Source of the DNA: JAJAZB01 sp965249815
GTDB lineage: Bacteria; Bacteroidota; Bacteroidia; Cytophagales; Spirosomataceae
Length of the DNA stretch: 64,000 bases
Reading direction: 5' to 3'
Assembly: GCA_965249815.1 (NCBI GenBank)
Contig: CBDFMV010000003.1
Location: forward strand, 1,240,001 to 1,304,000
The translations under genes were made by a program, and so were the position numbers. The notes beneath the pieces were generated by a model. That model saw only the letters and a program-made list of their open reading frames with translations, was not told the origin of the DNA and made no database searches. Below, one piece after another: positions 7,174-15,253 of this stretch. How positions within the stretch are numbered: the first letter of the stretch is position 1; each line of letters begins with the position of its first letter.

Positions 7174-10100
7174 ATGGCCACTTCTCCCGTCCACACGCTG
7201 CTTGGCAAACTCGACGAGTACAAGCGCAAGTATTACGTCAACCGTTTGCTGAAGGGCGTCATTTTTTCGGCGGCCGTGTTGCTGTCGGCCTACCTGTTGG
7301 TCAACACGCTGGAATATTTCGGGCGATTCAGCACCCCGTTGCGGGCCACCCTGCTTTTCCTTTTTTTGGCTACCCTGGGCTTCACGCTCGTGTACTGGAT
7401 TCTGAAGCCCCTGTTTTTTCTGCTCGGGAAAAATAAGCCGTTGAGCAACGAAGAAGCGGCCCGGCAGGTGGGCCGGTTTTTCCCGGAAGTGGGCGACAAG
7501 CTGCTCAACACGCTCCAATTGGCGAGTCTGAGCAGTTCGCAGAACGAATTGCTGCTGGCTTCCATCAACCAGAAATCACAACAGTTGGGCTACCTGCGTT
7601 TTGCCGACGCCATCAACCTGGGCCAGAACCGCCGTTACGTCAAATTCGCGTTGGCCCCGGCGCTGGTCATCCTTGGCATTCTGTTCATCTCACCCCGATT
7701 TTTCACGAACTCGTCTTCGCGGATTGTCAACTTCCAGAACGAATACGCCGAGGAAGCGCCGTTCCGATTTTTGCTTCAGAATGCTTCGTTACAGGCGTTT
7801 AAAAGTGAAGATTTCACCGTCAGCCTGAGCCTGAAAGGTGGTGCCCTGCCCGATGCCGTGTACCTTTTGCACAACGGTCGCCGCTTGCGGATGGACGCCA
7901 CCGACGGGCGGAATTTCGAGTACACTTTTCGCAACGTCCAGAAAGACCTCGCCTTTCAGTTCGAGGCGGCGGGTTACAAATCGGGCCGGTATGAGGTCAA
8001 CCTCGTGGCGCGGCCCAGCCTGGCCGCGTTTGAGGTGACGCTTCGGTATCCGGCGTACCTGAACAAGCCCGGCGAAGCGCTCAAAAACGTGGGCAACCTG
8101 ACCGTGCCCGAAGGCACCGTGGTGCGTTGGCAGGTCGATGCCCGCGATGCCGACTCGGTTCTGTTCCGTTTTGAAAACGAAAAAACCCCGCTTCTGGCTG
8201 ACAAATCGTTGTTGCCCGGCGGCGATTTTGAGTTGGAAAAACGCGCGCGCGCGTCCACGGGCTACCAAGTTTCCCTGCGCAACGCCTACGCCGCCAACCG
8301 CGACGGCATCCAGTATTTCCTCAACGTCATTCCCGACAAACACCCGACCATCTCGCTCGAACAGTACCGCGATTCGACGCTCTACAACCTGCTTGTACTG
8401 GGCGGCAACATTGCCGACGATTATGGCCTGTCGCAGTTGCGGGTGTTTTACAAAATCGTCCGGCAGGACGTAAAGCCCCCCGAACAGTACGCCAGCTATG
8501 CGTTGCCGGTCAACCGGAGCCAGACGATTCAGAGCTTTTTTCAGCAATGGCAAACAGACAGCCTCAAACTTGCCCCCGGCGACAAGCTGGAGTACTTCGT
8601 GCAGGTGTGGGATAACGACGGCGTGAATGGCCCCAAACCCAGCCGCACGGGCGTGATGACCTACGCCATCCCCTCGCGTCAGGCCGTAGAAAAAGAACTG
8701 GACAATGCCGCCGAGAAAACCGCCGGGCAACTCGACAAGACCCTCAGTAAAGCGCAACAACTCCAGAAGGAACTGGCTGCACTCGAAAACCGCCTGCGCA
8801 ACAAGCGTGATTTTGATTTTCAGGACAAACGTCAGCTTGAGGAGCTGCTTAAAAAGCGCGAGCAGTTGATGAACGAAATCCGGCAGATGCAGGAGCAAAA
8901 CAAAGCGCTGAACGAAAAACAGCAGCGTTTCAGTCAACAGAATCCGGAACTTGCCCAGAAAATGGAGCAACTTCAGAAACTGATGAATGAAGTGCTTAAT
9001 CAAGATACCAACAAGCTTTACGAGGAGTTAAAGAACCTGATGGAGAAAAATCAGGACGACCGGATGCTCGACATGATCGAGAAACTCAAGAACAAGGAGA
9101 AAAACACCGAGAAGGAATTGGAACGGGCGCTGGCGCTTTTTAAGAAACTCCAGATGGAGCAGAAATTGAACAAAAGCATTGATGAACTAAAGCAGTTGGC
9201 CGAAAAACAGGAGCAGTTATCGGACAAAACGCAGAAAGAGGATTCCAAAGAAAACCAGGTTGGCAAACAACCAGACGCCAACCAGCCGGATGCAAAACAA
9301 CTCGACAAGCCCCAGCCCGATGGCAAAGACAACGCCAAGACGGACGAGGATAAAGCTAAACCCGATGACGAAAAACAGGCCCAAAAGGACGAAAAAACGG
9401 GTGCGAACGAAGAACTTCAGCAACAGCAGGAGCAGCTTAAAGATGAAATGGACGACTTGAAGAAAGACCTCCAGGAGTTGGAAGAACTTAGTAAGCAGGA
9501 CGAAAACAGCGAGCCGATGGACACCGACAAGAAGGAGCAGGAGAACATCACGGAGCAGCAAAAACAGAGCAAACAACAGTTGGGTAAGAACGACAAGAAG
9601 AAGGCCGCGAAGTCGCAGAAAAAAGCCGCCCAGCAAATGAAGGACTTGGCCAATAAACTTTCCGAACAGCAGCAGGAGATGGAAATGGAGGAGACCCAGG
9701 AAAACATGGATGACCTCCGCGACATCCTGGAAAATCTCGTGACGCTTTCGTTCGACCAGGAGCGAATCATGAAGGATTTTCGGGGCGTTAACCTCGCTGA
9801 TCCACGCTTCGTAAAGCTCTCGCAGGAACAACTCAAGTTGCAGGACGACGCCAAGGTCATCGAAGACAGCCTCAATGCTCTGGCCAAACGGGTGCTGCAA
9901 ATTGAGTCGTTCGTCACCCGCGAATTGACCAACATGAAGTACAACATGGATGAGTCGGTGCGCTACATCCGCGAACGGCGCATTCCGCAGGCCACGTCGA
10001 AGCAACAATTTGCCATGTCATCAGTGAACAACCTGGCGCTGCTGCTCAGCGATGTTTTGAAACAGATGCAGGAGAACATGTCGAGTATGATGGCGGCAGC

Positions 10101-10650
10101 GGGCAAAAGCAAAGGCCAGAAAAAGAAAGGCAACAGTTCGGCACCGGGCCTCGGCAAACGCCAGCAGCAACTCGGCCAGCAGATGCAACAACTCAATCAA
10201 TCGGGCAAGGAGGGCAGGGGACTTTCTGAGCAGTTGGCCCGTCTGGCCGCCGAGCAAGCTCAGATTCGGAAGATGCTGCGTCAACTTCTCGATTCCCAGA
10301 AAGGCACCGACGTGGGTCGTCAACTCTCAAACGAGGTGAACGATCTGCTGAAAAAGATGGAGGAAACCGAAGAAGATTTAGTCAACAAGCGCATCACTCA
10401 AAACACGCTAAACCGCCAGAAAGACATTCAGGTACGTCTCCTTGAGTCGGAAAAAGCCCTTCGAGAACAGGAAGAAGACGAAAAGCGTCGGGCTGAAACG
10501 GCCCGGCCTGTGCCTCGTCGGGTGCCGCCCCAATTCGAGGAATACGTCCGGCAGAAACAGAGTCAGACTGAGTTGTTGCGTACCGTGCCGCCCGCACTGT
10601 CGCCTTTTTACAAACGCGAGGTGGACACGTACTTCAGGAAATTGAAGTAA
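7174..10650 (+). CDS. DUF4175 membrane-anchored coiled-coil protein
   Basis: 1158 residues of a family found in Bacteroidota; function unknown. The N-terminus has two hydrophobic helices (about 25-45 and 55-80) and a third near 160-175 (LAPALVILGILFISP). A beta-rich Ig-like region follows to about 500. Then come some 600 residues of very hydrophilic Gln/Lys/Glu/Asp-rich coiled coil with repeats such as KQPDANQPDAKQLDKPQPDGK. This suggests a cell-envelope scaffold, but that is inference. The start is the ATG at 7174 (MATSPVHTLLGKLDEYKRKYY); a GTG at 7135 overlapping the xth stop is possible but less family-like. Probably in one transcript with xth. Confidence 0.85.
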   Translation: MATSPVHTLLGKLDEYKRKYYVNRLLKGVIFSAAVLLSAYLLVNTLEYFGRFSTPLRATLLFLFLATLGFTLVYWILKPLFFLLGKNKPLSNEEAARQVGRFFPEVGDKLLNTLQLASLSSSQNELLLASINQKSQQLGYLRFADAINLGQNRRYVKFALAPALVILGILFISPRFFTNSSSRIVNFQNEYAEEAPFRFLLQNASLQAFKSEDFTVSLSLKGGALPDAVYLLHNGRRLRMDATDGRNFEYTFRNVQKDLAFQFEAAGYKSGRYEVNLVARPSLAAFEVTLRYPAYLNKPGEALKNVGNLTVPEGTVVRWQVDARDADSVLFRFENEKTPLLADKSLLPGGDFELEKRARASTGYQVSLRNAYAANRDGIQYFLNVIPDKHPTISLEQYRDSTLYNLLVLGGNIADDYGLSQLRVFYKIVRQDVKPPEQYASYALPVNRSQTIQSFFQQWQTDSLKLAPGDKLEYFVQVWDNDGVNGPKPSRTGVMTYAIPSRQAVEKELDNAAEKTAGQLDKTLSKAQQLQKELAALENRLRNKRDFDFQDKRQLEELLKKREQLMNEIRQMQEQNKALNEKQQRFSQQNPELAQKMEQLQKLMNEVLNQDTNKLYEELKNLMEKNQDDRMLDMIEKLKNKEKNTEKELERALALFKKLQMEQKLNKSIDELKQLAEKQEQLSDKTQKEDSKENQVGKQPDANQPDAKQLDKPQPDGKDNAKTDEDKAKPDDEKQAQKDEKTGANEELQQQQEQLKDEMDDLKKDLQELEELSKQDENSEPMDTDKKEQENITEQQKQSKQQLGKNDKKKAAKSQKKAAQQMKDLANKLSEQQQEMEMEETQENMDDLRDILENLVTLSFDQERIMKDFRGVNLADPRFVKLSQEQLKLQDDAKVIEDSLNALAKRVLQIESFVTRELTNMKYNMDESVRYIRERRIPQATSKQQFAMSSVNNLALLLSDVLKQMQENMSSMMAAAGKSKGQKKKGNSSAPGLGKRQQQLGQQMQQLNQSGKEGRGLSEQLARLAAEQAQIRKMLRQLLDSQKGTDVGRQLSNEVNDLLKKMEETEEDLVNKRITQNTLNRQKDIQVRLLESEKALREQEEDEKRRAETARPVPRRVPPQFEEYVRQKQSQTELLRTVPPALSPFYKREVDTYFRKLK

Positions 10651-10655
10651 TTTTG
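10648..10655 (+). promoter_or_regulatory. Candidate -7 element for ybeY (TAATTTTG)
   Basis: Exact TAnnTTTG match that begins on the stop codon of the DUF4175 gene, 50 bases before the ybeY ATG. If used, the hairpin at 10672-10695 lies in the ybeY leader. Confidence 0.4.
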
Positions 10656-10671
10656 TTTCCTTATTTTACAG

Positions 10672-10699
10672 AAGGGTGGTGTAGAAGCCGCCCTTTTTG
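10672..10699 (+). terminator. Rho-independent-type terminator after the DUF4175 gene
   Basis: Stem AAGGGTGGT / GCCGCCCTT (two G-T pairs), six-base loop, then a five-T run. It ends only six bases before the ybeY start, so it may also act as an attenuator for ybeY. Confidence 0.65.
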
Positions 10700-10705
10700 T
10701 TTCTT

Positions 10706-11134
10706 ATGCGCAACGGAGGCATTAATTTTTTTACTGAAGACGTCGATTTCATTCTCCCACATCCGATTCGGATGCGCCGTTGGCTTCGCCGCGTGGCCGA
10801 ACAGGAGGGCCAAGTGCTGAACGAACTAACCTACGTTTTTTGTTCGGACGAATACCTGCATCGGATGAACGAGGAATTTTTGAATCATGACACGCTCACT
10901 GACATTATTACATTTGATACGGCAGAGGAAGGTGAGGGCTTGACTGGAGAACTATACGTCAGCATTGAGCGCGTGTTAGACAATGCAAATCAACTTAACG
11001 TTTCGTTTTCAAACGAATTGGCTCGAGTGATGGTGCATGGACTTTTGCACCTTTGCGGTCATGGCGACAAGTCTGATGAGGAAATCGTAACCATTCGGAA
11101 GCTGGAAGATTTTTATTTATTAAGGCAGAACTGA
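10706..11134 (+). CDS. ybeY: YbeY endoribonuclease (rRNA maturation factor)
   Basis: 142 residues. YbeY is a zinc RNase needed for 16S rRNA 3' maturation and ribosome quality control. The signature reads HGLLHLCGHGDKSDEE. The canonical metal motif is H-x3-H-x5-H; here the third position is Asp, as in other Bacteroidota members I know. The preceding DTLTDIITFD block is also family-typical. Start is the ATG at 10706; an upstream TTG at 10697 lies inside the terminator stem-tail. Confidence 0.93.
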   Translation: MRNGGINFFTEDVDFILPHPIRMRRWLRRVAEQEGQVLNELTYVFCSDEYLHRMNEEFLNHDTLTDIITFDTAEEGEGLTGELYVSIERVLDNANQLNVSFSNELARVMVHGLLHLCGHGDKSDEEIVTIRKLEDFYLLRQN

Positions 11135-11158
11135 ATTAATCACTACTGTTTACAAAAA

Positions 11159-11174
11159 CATTCCACGTGGAACA
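11159..11174. promoter_or_regulatory. parS: Candidate parS site 1 (ParB-binding palindrome)
   Basis: CATTCCACGTGGAACA: a perfect 12-base palindrome TTCCACGTGGAA (11161-11172), matching 14 of 16 positions of the widespread parS form TGTTCCACGTGGAACA. It lies in the 133-bp space before mnmG, and a second site follows 67 bp on. parS sites cluster near origins; see the candidate oriC at 14814-15253. Confidence 0.65.
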
Positions 11175-11225
11175 CCCGCCGCGCGTTTTCTTACTACAAT
11201 TTATTTTTTAAAATTTTCGTGGGGG

Positions 11226-11241
11226 GATTTCACGTGGAACT
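11226..11241. promoter_or_regulatory. parS: Candidate parS site 2
   Basis: GATTTCACGTGGAACT has the CACGTG core and matches 12 of 16 positions of TGTTTCACGTGAAACA, with one half-site (GGAAC) like site 1. It is weaker than site 1, but two such palindromes in one short spacer are unlikely by chance. It lies 27 bases before the mnmG ATG. Confidence 0.5.
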
Positions 11242-11267
11242 TTTCACAAAATTTGAAGGGAGTGACG

Positions 11268-13130
11268 ATGTTTAACGAATACGACGTTATCGTAGTCGGG
11301 GCAGGCCACGCTGGCTGTGAGGCCGCGCATGCCGCTGGGCGCATGGGTTCACGCGTGATGCTCATCACGATGAATATGCAAACCATCGCGCAGATGTCGT
11401 GCAACCCGGCAATGGGTGGCGTGGCAAAGGGGCAAATCGTACGGGAAATAGACGCCCTGGGCGGCATGTCGGGCATCATTTCCGACAAAAGCATGATTCA
11501 ATTTCGGATGCTGAACCGCTCGAAAGGCCCGGCGATGTGGAGTCCCCGTTGCCAGAGCGACCGAATGCGGTTTGCTGAGGAATGGCGACTGGCGCTGGAA
11601 CAAAACGCAAACGTCGATTTTTGGCAGGACATGGTTTCGGGAATTCTGCTGGATGGTATTCGGGTCATTGGTGTCAGAACACAAATGGGCCTTGAAATTC
11701 GGGCGAAAGCCGTCGTGCTGACGAATGGGACATTCCTGAATGGCATTATCCACATCGGCGAAAAACAGTTCGGTGGAGGCCGAACGGCGGAGCGGGCAGC
11801 GACGGGGATCACGGAACAATTGGTTTCGTTAGGCTTCGAGGCGGGCCGAATGAAGACTGGCACCCCGCCCCGCGTGGATGGGCGAAGCCTCAACTACGCG
11901 GCGATGGAGGAGCAACCGGGCGACGAACATCCGGGCAAATTTTCGTACCTTGACACACCTTTGCTGACCCAACAACGCAGTTGCTGGATAACGTACACCA
12001 ACTCTGAAGTACACGATATTCTGCGGACTGGATTCGACAAATCGCCAATGTTTGCCGGGCGCATCAAGGGTTTAGGACCGCGTTATTGCCCTTCGGTTGA
12101 AGACAAAATCAATCGTTTTGCCGATAAAGACCGGCACCAGATCTTCGTAGAACCCGAAGGATGGAGCACGGTGGAAGTATACGTCAATGGGTTTTCTACG
12201 TCATTACCCGAAGACGTGCAAGTAGCCGCGTTGCGGAAAATACCTGGGTTTGAGCAGGCCCGACTATTCCGACCCGGCTACGCCATCGAGTACGATTTCT
12301 TTCCACCCACCCAATTACAGCCGACGCTTGAAACCCACCAGGTACAAAACCTGTACTTCGCCGGGCAAATCAATGGCACTACGGGCTACGAAGAAGCCGC
12401 CTGCCAGGGACTCATGGCGGGCATCAATGCCCACAACAAAGTCCATGAAAAGGAGTCCTTCGTACTCTCCCGTTCGGAAGCGTACATCGGCGTGTTGATC
12501 GATGACCTCATCAACAAAGGCACCGAAGAACCGTACCGCATGTTCACGTCGAGGGCTGAATACCGTACGCTGTTGCGGCAGGACAACGCCGATTTGCGCC
12601 TCACCGAAAAAGGCTACAATCTCGGTCTGGCTTCCGAAGAGCGCTATCAGCGGATGGTAGGCAAACGGGAGCAGACCCGTAAACTGGTGGACGAATTGCA
12701 ACAGATTCGGTTTACCCCTGAGGAAGCCAATGGGTTCCTGAGCATGGCAAACGCCTCGCTAATTCGGGAAAAAACCTCGTTGCATCAGCTACTCAAACGC
12801 CCGGATTTTTCGTTAGAGACTTTGCGTCATTTGCACACACGAGTAGATGATTTATTCAACCGTTACGACGATGCGGTGCGGGAACAAGCCGAAATCAGTG
12901 TGAAATACGAGAGTTACATCGAGAAGGAGCACCAGATGGCCGAGAAGGTAACGCGGTTGGAAAATTTAAGCATCAACCCCGATTTCAACTACGATGCGCT
13001 TACGTCGCTGTCGAAAGAAAGCCGGGAAAAACTGCGCCGATTGCGTCCGCGCACCATTGGTCAGGCGTCGCGCATCAGCGGCGTAACCCCTGCCGACATT
13101 TCCATCCTGACCGTACACCTCGGCCGGTGA
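11268..13130 (+). CDS. mnmG: tRNA uridine 5-carboxymethylaminomethyl modification enzyme MnmG (GidA)
   Basis: 620 residues, full length. With MnmE it installs the cmnm5 group on the wobble uridine of certain tRNAs. It has the FAD-binding GAGHAGCEAA at the N-terminus, CNPAMGGVAKGQIVREIDALGG, the GTFLNG and GRMKTGTPPRVDG motifs, GYEEAACQGLMAGINA and the C-terminal helical domain ending in RISGVTPADISILTVHL. The ATG at 11268 gives MFNEYDVIVVGAGHAG; the TTG at 11253 is less likely. The gene is often near bacterial replication origins, which fits the parS sites just upstream and the DnaA-box region 1.7 kb downstream. Confidence 0.97.
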   Translation: MFNEYDVIVVGAGHAGCEAAHAAGRMGSRVMLITMNMQTIAQMSCNPAMGGVAKGQIVREIDALGGMSGIISDKSMIQFRMLNRSKGPAMWSPRCQSDRMRFAEEWRLALEQNANVDFWQDMVSGILLDGIRVIGVRTQMGLEIRAKAVVLTNGTFLNGIIHIGEKQFGGGRTAERAATGITEQLVSLGFEAGRMKTGTPPRVDGRSLNYAAMEEQPGDEHPGKFSYLDTPLLTQQRSCWITYTNSEVHDILRTGFDKSPMFAGRIKGLGPRYCPSVEDKINRFADKDRHQIFVEPEGWSTVEVYVNGFSTSLPEDVQVAALRKIPGFEQARLFRPGYAIEYDFFPPTQLQPTLETHQVQNLYFAGQINGTTGYEEAACQGLMAGINAHNKVHEKESFVLSRSEAYIGVLIDDLINKGTEEPYRMFTSRAEYRTLLRQDNADLRLTEKGYNLGLASEERYQRMVGKREQTRKLVDELQQIRFTPEEANGFLSMANASLIREKTSLHQLLKRPDFSLETLRHLHTRVDDLFNRYDDAVREQAEISVKYESYIEKEHQMAEKVTRLENLSINPDFNYDALTSLSKESREKLRRLRPRTIGQASRISGVTPADISILTVHLGR

Positions 13131-13160
13131 GCGCGTCCTGATTCTGCGTACATTTAACCA

Positions 13161-13196
13161 AACCCTCAACGCGTGTTCCTTGAGGGTTTTCTTTTG
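13161..13196 (+). terminator. Terminator after mnmG
   Basis: Nine-pair stem AACCCTCAA / TTGAGGGTT with a ten-base loop, followed by TTCTTTTG. It lies 30 bases beyond the mnmG stop and immediately before the next start. Confidence 0.8.
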
Positions 13197-13199
13197 TTC

Positions 13200-14813
13200 A
13201 TGAAACGTGTCTTGCTGTTTTCCGTTGCCGTGCTGATGAGTTACCTGTTGAATGGTTGCGCCCAACAAAGCAGTCCGACGGGCGGACCAAAGGACGTGAA
13301 GCCACCTGAACTGGTTAGCACGTTGCCGAAGAACCAGACCACGAATTTCGCTGGAAACCGCATCGCGGTGGAATTCGATGAATACGTGAGCGTGGACAAC
13401 ATCAATCAGCAGTTGCTCATCACGCCCGCGCTCGAAGGTACCTACACCACGCGCATTCAACCAAAAGGTGTTGTTTTAGTGCTTCAGAAGCCATTGCAAC
13501 CTAATACGACGTACAGCTTCAACTTCCGGCAGACTTTCAAAGACGTTACCGAACGCAACCCGGCCCGGAACGTGAAAGTGGTTTTCAGCACCGGTCCGGT
13601 CATCGATTCGCTATTGATGCAAGGCAAGGTTACAAATCTTCTGACCGACCAACCGGTGTTCGACACTACGGTTGGGTTATACCCGATGAGTGACACGCTC
13701 CTGTTTTCGAAGGTGAAACCGTACTATTTTTCCCGCACGGACAGCGCTGGAAATTACCGGCTGGAAAACCTCCGGGCGGGTAACTATCGGTTAGCTGCCT
13801 TTACCGATGGCAACAACAACCTGCTGTACGACGCATCGAAAGAACGCATTGGATTTGAAGAGACCCCACTCCTGTTCACGTCAAGCCTCGGCGGGCGAAA
13901 CCTGAAAATGGCCTTTGTGGATCGGAGTCCGAACCGCGTCCTGACAACGCGCCCGACGGCAAACTACTACACGATTATTTACAATAAAGGCGTGAAACAG
14001 GTGCGCGTCCGCTTCGACACGCCCGCCGATAGCTTGCCCTACCTAATGACGGACGAAAAGAACCTGCGCTTTTTCAACGTCAAAAACGCCACGGATACCA
14101 TTCGCGCTACCATCGAAGCCACTGACTCGCTTGACTTGGTATTTCAGCACCAGCAAAAAATCAAGTTTCGACCACGGGGTAAGAAAGAGGAAGGCGTACG
14201 CGAAGCTTTCGAAGTGCGTACGCAACCCGCCGACCGCGAGGAAGTCGTTAGTCCGCTGGTGTACAAAATCCGGTTCAACAAACCCATCCGTTCTTACGCG
14301 CTGGACAACATCCGCATCGAAGGCGACACGATCAATCGCGCCTCGCTGACCGAGAAGAATGTTACCTGGAATGCCTACCGCAACGAGATAACCATCGAGA
14401 CGCCATTCCGGGGAACAAAAAACGTGCGGGTTATCATCCCGAAAGGCGCTTTCCTCTCCATCGAACAGGACTCTAACCGGGTTATTCAGACCTTTCATCC
14501 CCTGCGCGATCCGGATAACTACGGCATCATTCGCGGACGGATACTCGGGACCACAACCCACTTCATCGTGGAACTGCTCAACCCCGAATACAAAGTCGTG
14601 CAATCGGTGCTCGATCAGGCAGACTACGAATTTCGGTTCCTGAAGCCAGGCACTTATTTTGTACGCGTCATTGTGGACCAGAATGGCAACGGTCGCTGGG
14701 ACCCCGGTGATCCGACCAAATTCATACAGCCGGAGCGCATAATTTTTCTTCCCCAGAAGATCCCAATTCGGGTGAATTTCGAGGCCGAAGGCTACGACGT
14801 ACGCATCAACTGA
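13200..14813 (+). CDS. Ig-like domain lipoprotein (Big_5-type)
   Basis: A 537-residue predicted lipoprotein: MKRVLLFSVAVLMSYLLNGC with lipobox Cys at 20. A Pro/Gly-rich tether (QQSSPTGGPKDVKPPELV) leads to a Big_5-like domain (FAGNRIAVEFDEYVSVDN, LLITPAL, LQPNTTYSFNF), seen in many Bacteroidota envelope proteins. A carboxypeptidase-regulatory-like region follows (GNYRLENLRAGNYRLAAFTDGNNN), and a second Ig-like part resembles the first. No catalytic motif is visible, so an outer-membrane structural or binding role is only inferred. The start at 13200 follows directly on the mnmG terminator. Confidence 0.85.
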   Translation: MKRVLLFSVAVLMSYLLNGCAQQSSPTGGPKDVKPPELVSTLPKNQTTNFAGNRIAVEFDEYVSVDNINQQLLITPALEGTYTTRIQPKGVVLVLQKPLQPNTTYSFNFRQTFKDVTERNPARNVKVVFSTGPVIDSLLMQGKVTNLLTDQPVFDTTVGLYPMSDTLLFSKVKPYYFSRTDSAGNYRLENLRAGNYRLAAFTDGNNNLLYDASKERIGFEETPLLFTSSLGGRNLKMAFVDRSPNRVLTTRPTANYYTIIYNKGVKQVRVRFDTPADSLPYLMTDEKNLRFFNVKNATDTIRATIEATDSLDLVFQHQQKIKFRPRGKKEEGVREAFEVRTQPADREEVVSPLVYKIRFNKPIRSYALDNIRIEGDTINRASLTEKNVTWNAYRNEITIETPFRGTKNVRVIIPKGAFLSIEQDSNRVIQTFHPLRDPDNYGIIRGRILGTTTHFIVELLNPEYKVVQSVLDQADYEFRFLKPGTYFVRVIVDQNGNGRWDPGDPTKFIQPERIIFLPQKIPIRVNFEAEGYDVRIN

Positions 14814-15253
14814 GAATACGAACGTTTAAAATAAAAAAAATACAAGAATCTGGTGGATAACTCGGTGGAAAAGTAGTGCAGGTGGGTGGAAAAAACGTTG
14901 AATCGCCAGGAGAACCGGGGGCATAAACCGGGAGCGAATGTGGAGAACTATCCAAGGGCCAAAACCAGGTGCATAACCGGTGGGTTTTCAACCAAAAGCA
15001 AGTGTGCTTACCAACCGTTTTTCGAAACCCGTTCGTTAGGAAGTTATTAACACGGGAATGGATGTGGAAATGTGAACATCTAAACTGCGGATTGATTGTC
15101 AACCACTTGGCTGTTTACAATTCGCGTGGGCCTGTGGAAAAGAAAAGAGGTTATCCACAAGCAGATTCGCAAGAAAACACAAAACGTTATTTTTCCACAA
15201 ATCCACAGCCATAGTAGTAGGGATAAGTAAAAAGAGAAAAGACTTTTTTGATT
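14814..15253. other. oriC: Candidate chromosomal replication origin (oriC): DnaA-box cluster
   Basis: 440 bases without a gene. It starts with an AT-rich tract (14817-14850) that could be the unwinding element. A perfect DnaA box TTATCCACA lies at 15151-15159. Boxes one base from the consensus are GGTGGATAA (14852), TGTGGAGAA (14939), GGTGCATAA (14968), TGTGGAAAA (15133) and TTTTCCACA (15191). Weaker ones are at 14864, 14885, 15063 and 15199. The pair at 15133 and 15151 is inverted with a 9-base gap. mnmG and parS-like sites lie 1.7-3.7 kb away. All of this fits an origin; there is no functional evidence here, and dnaA and parAB are not in the window. Confidence 0.6.

Noticed and set aside
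8241..8256. Alternating CG run (GCGCGCGCGCGT) as a Z-DNA signal
   Set aside because: It is short and codes for KRARA in the DUF4175 protein; nothing else points to function.
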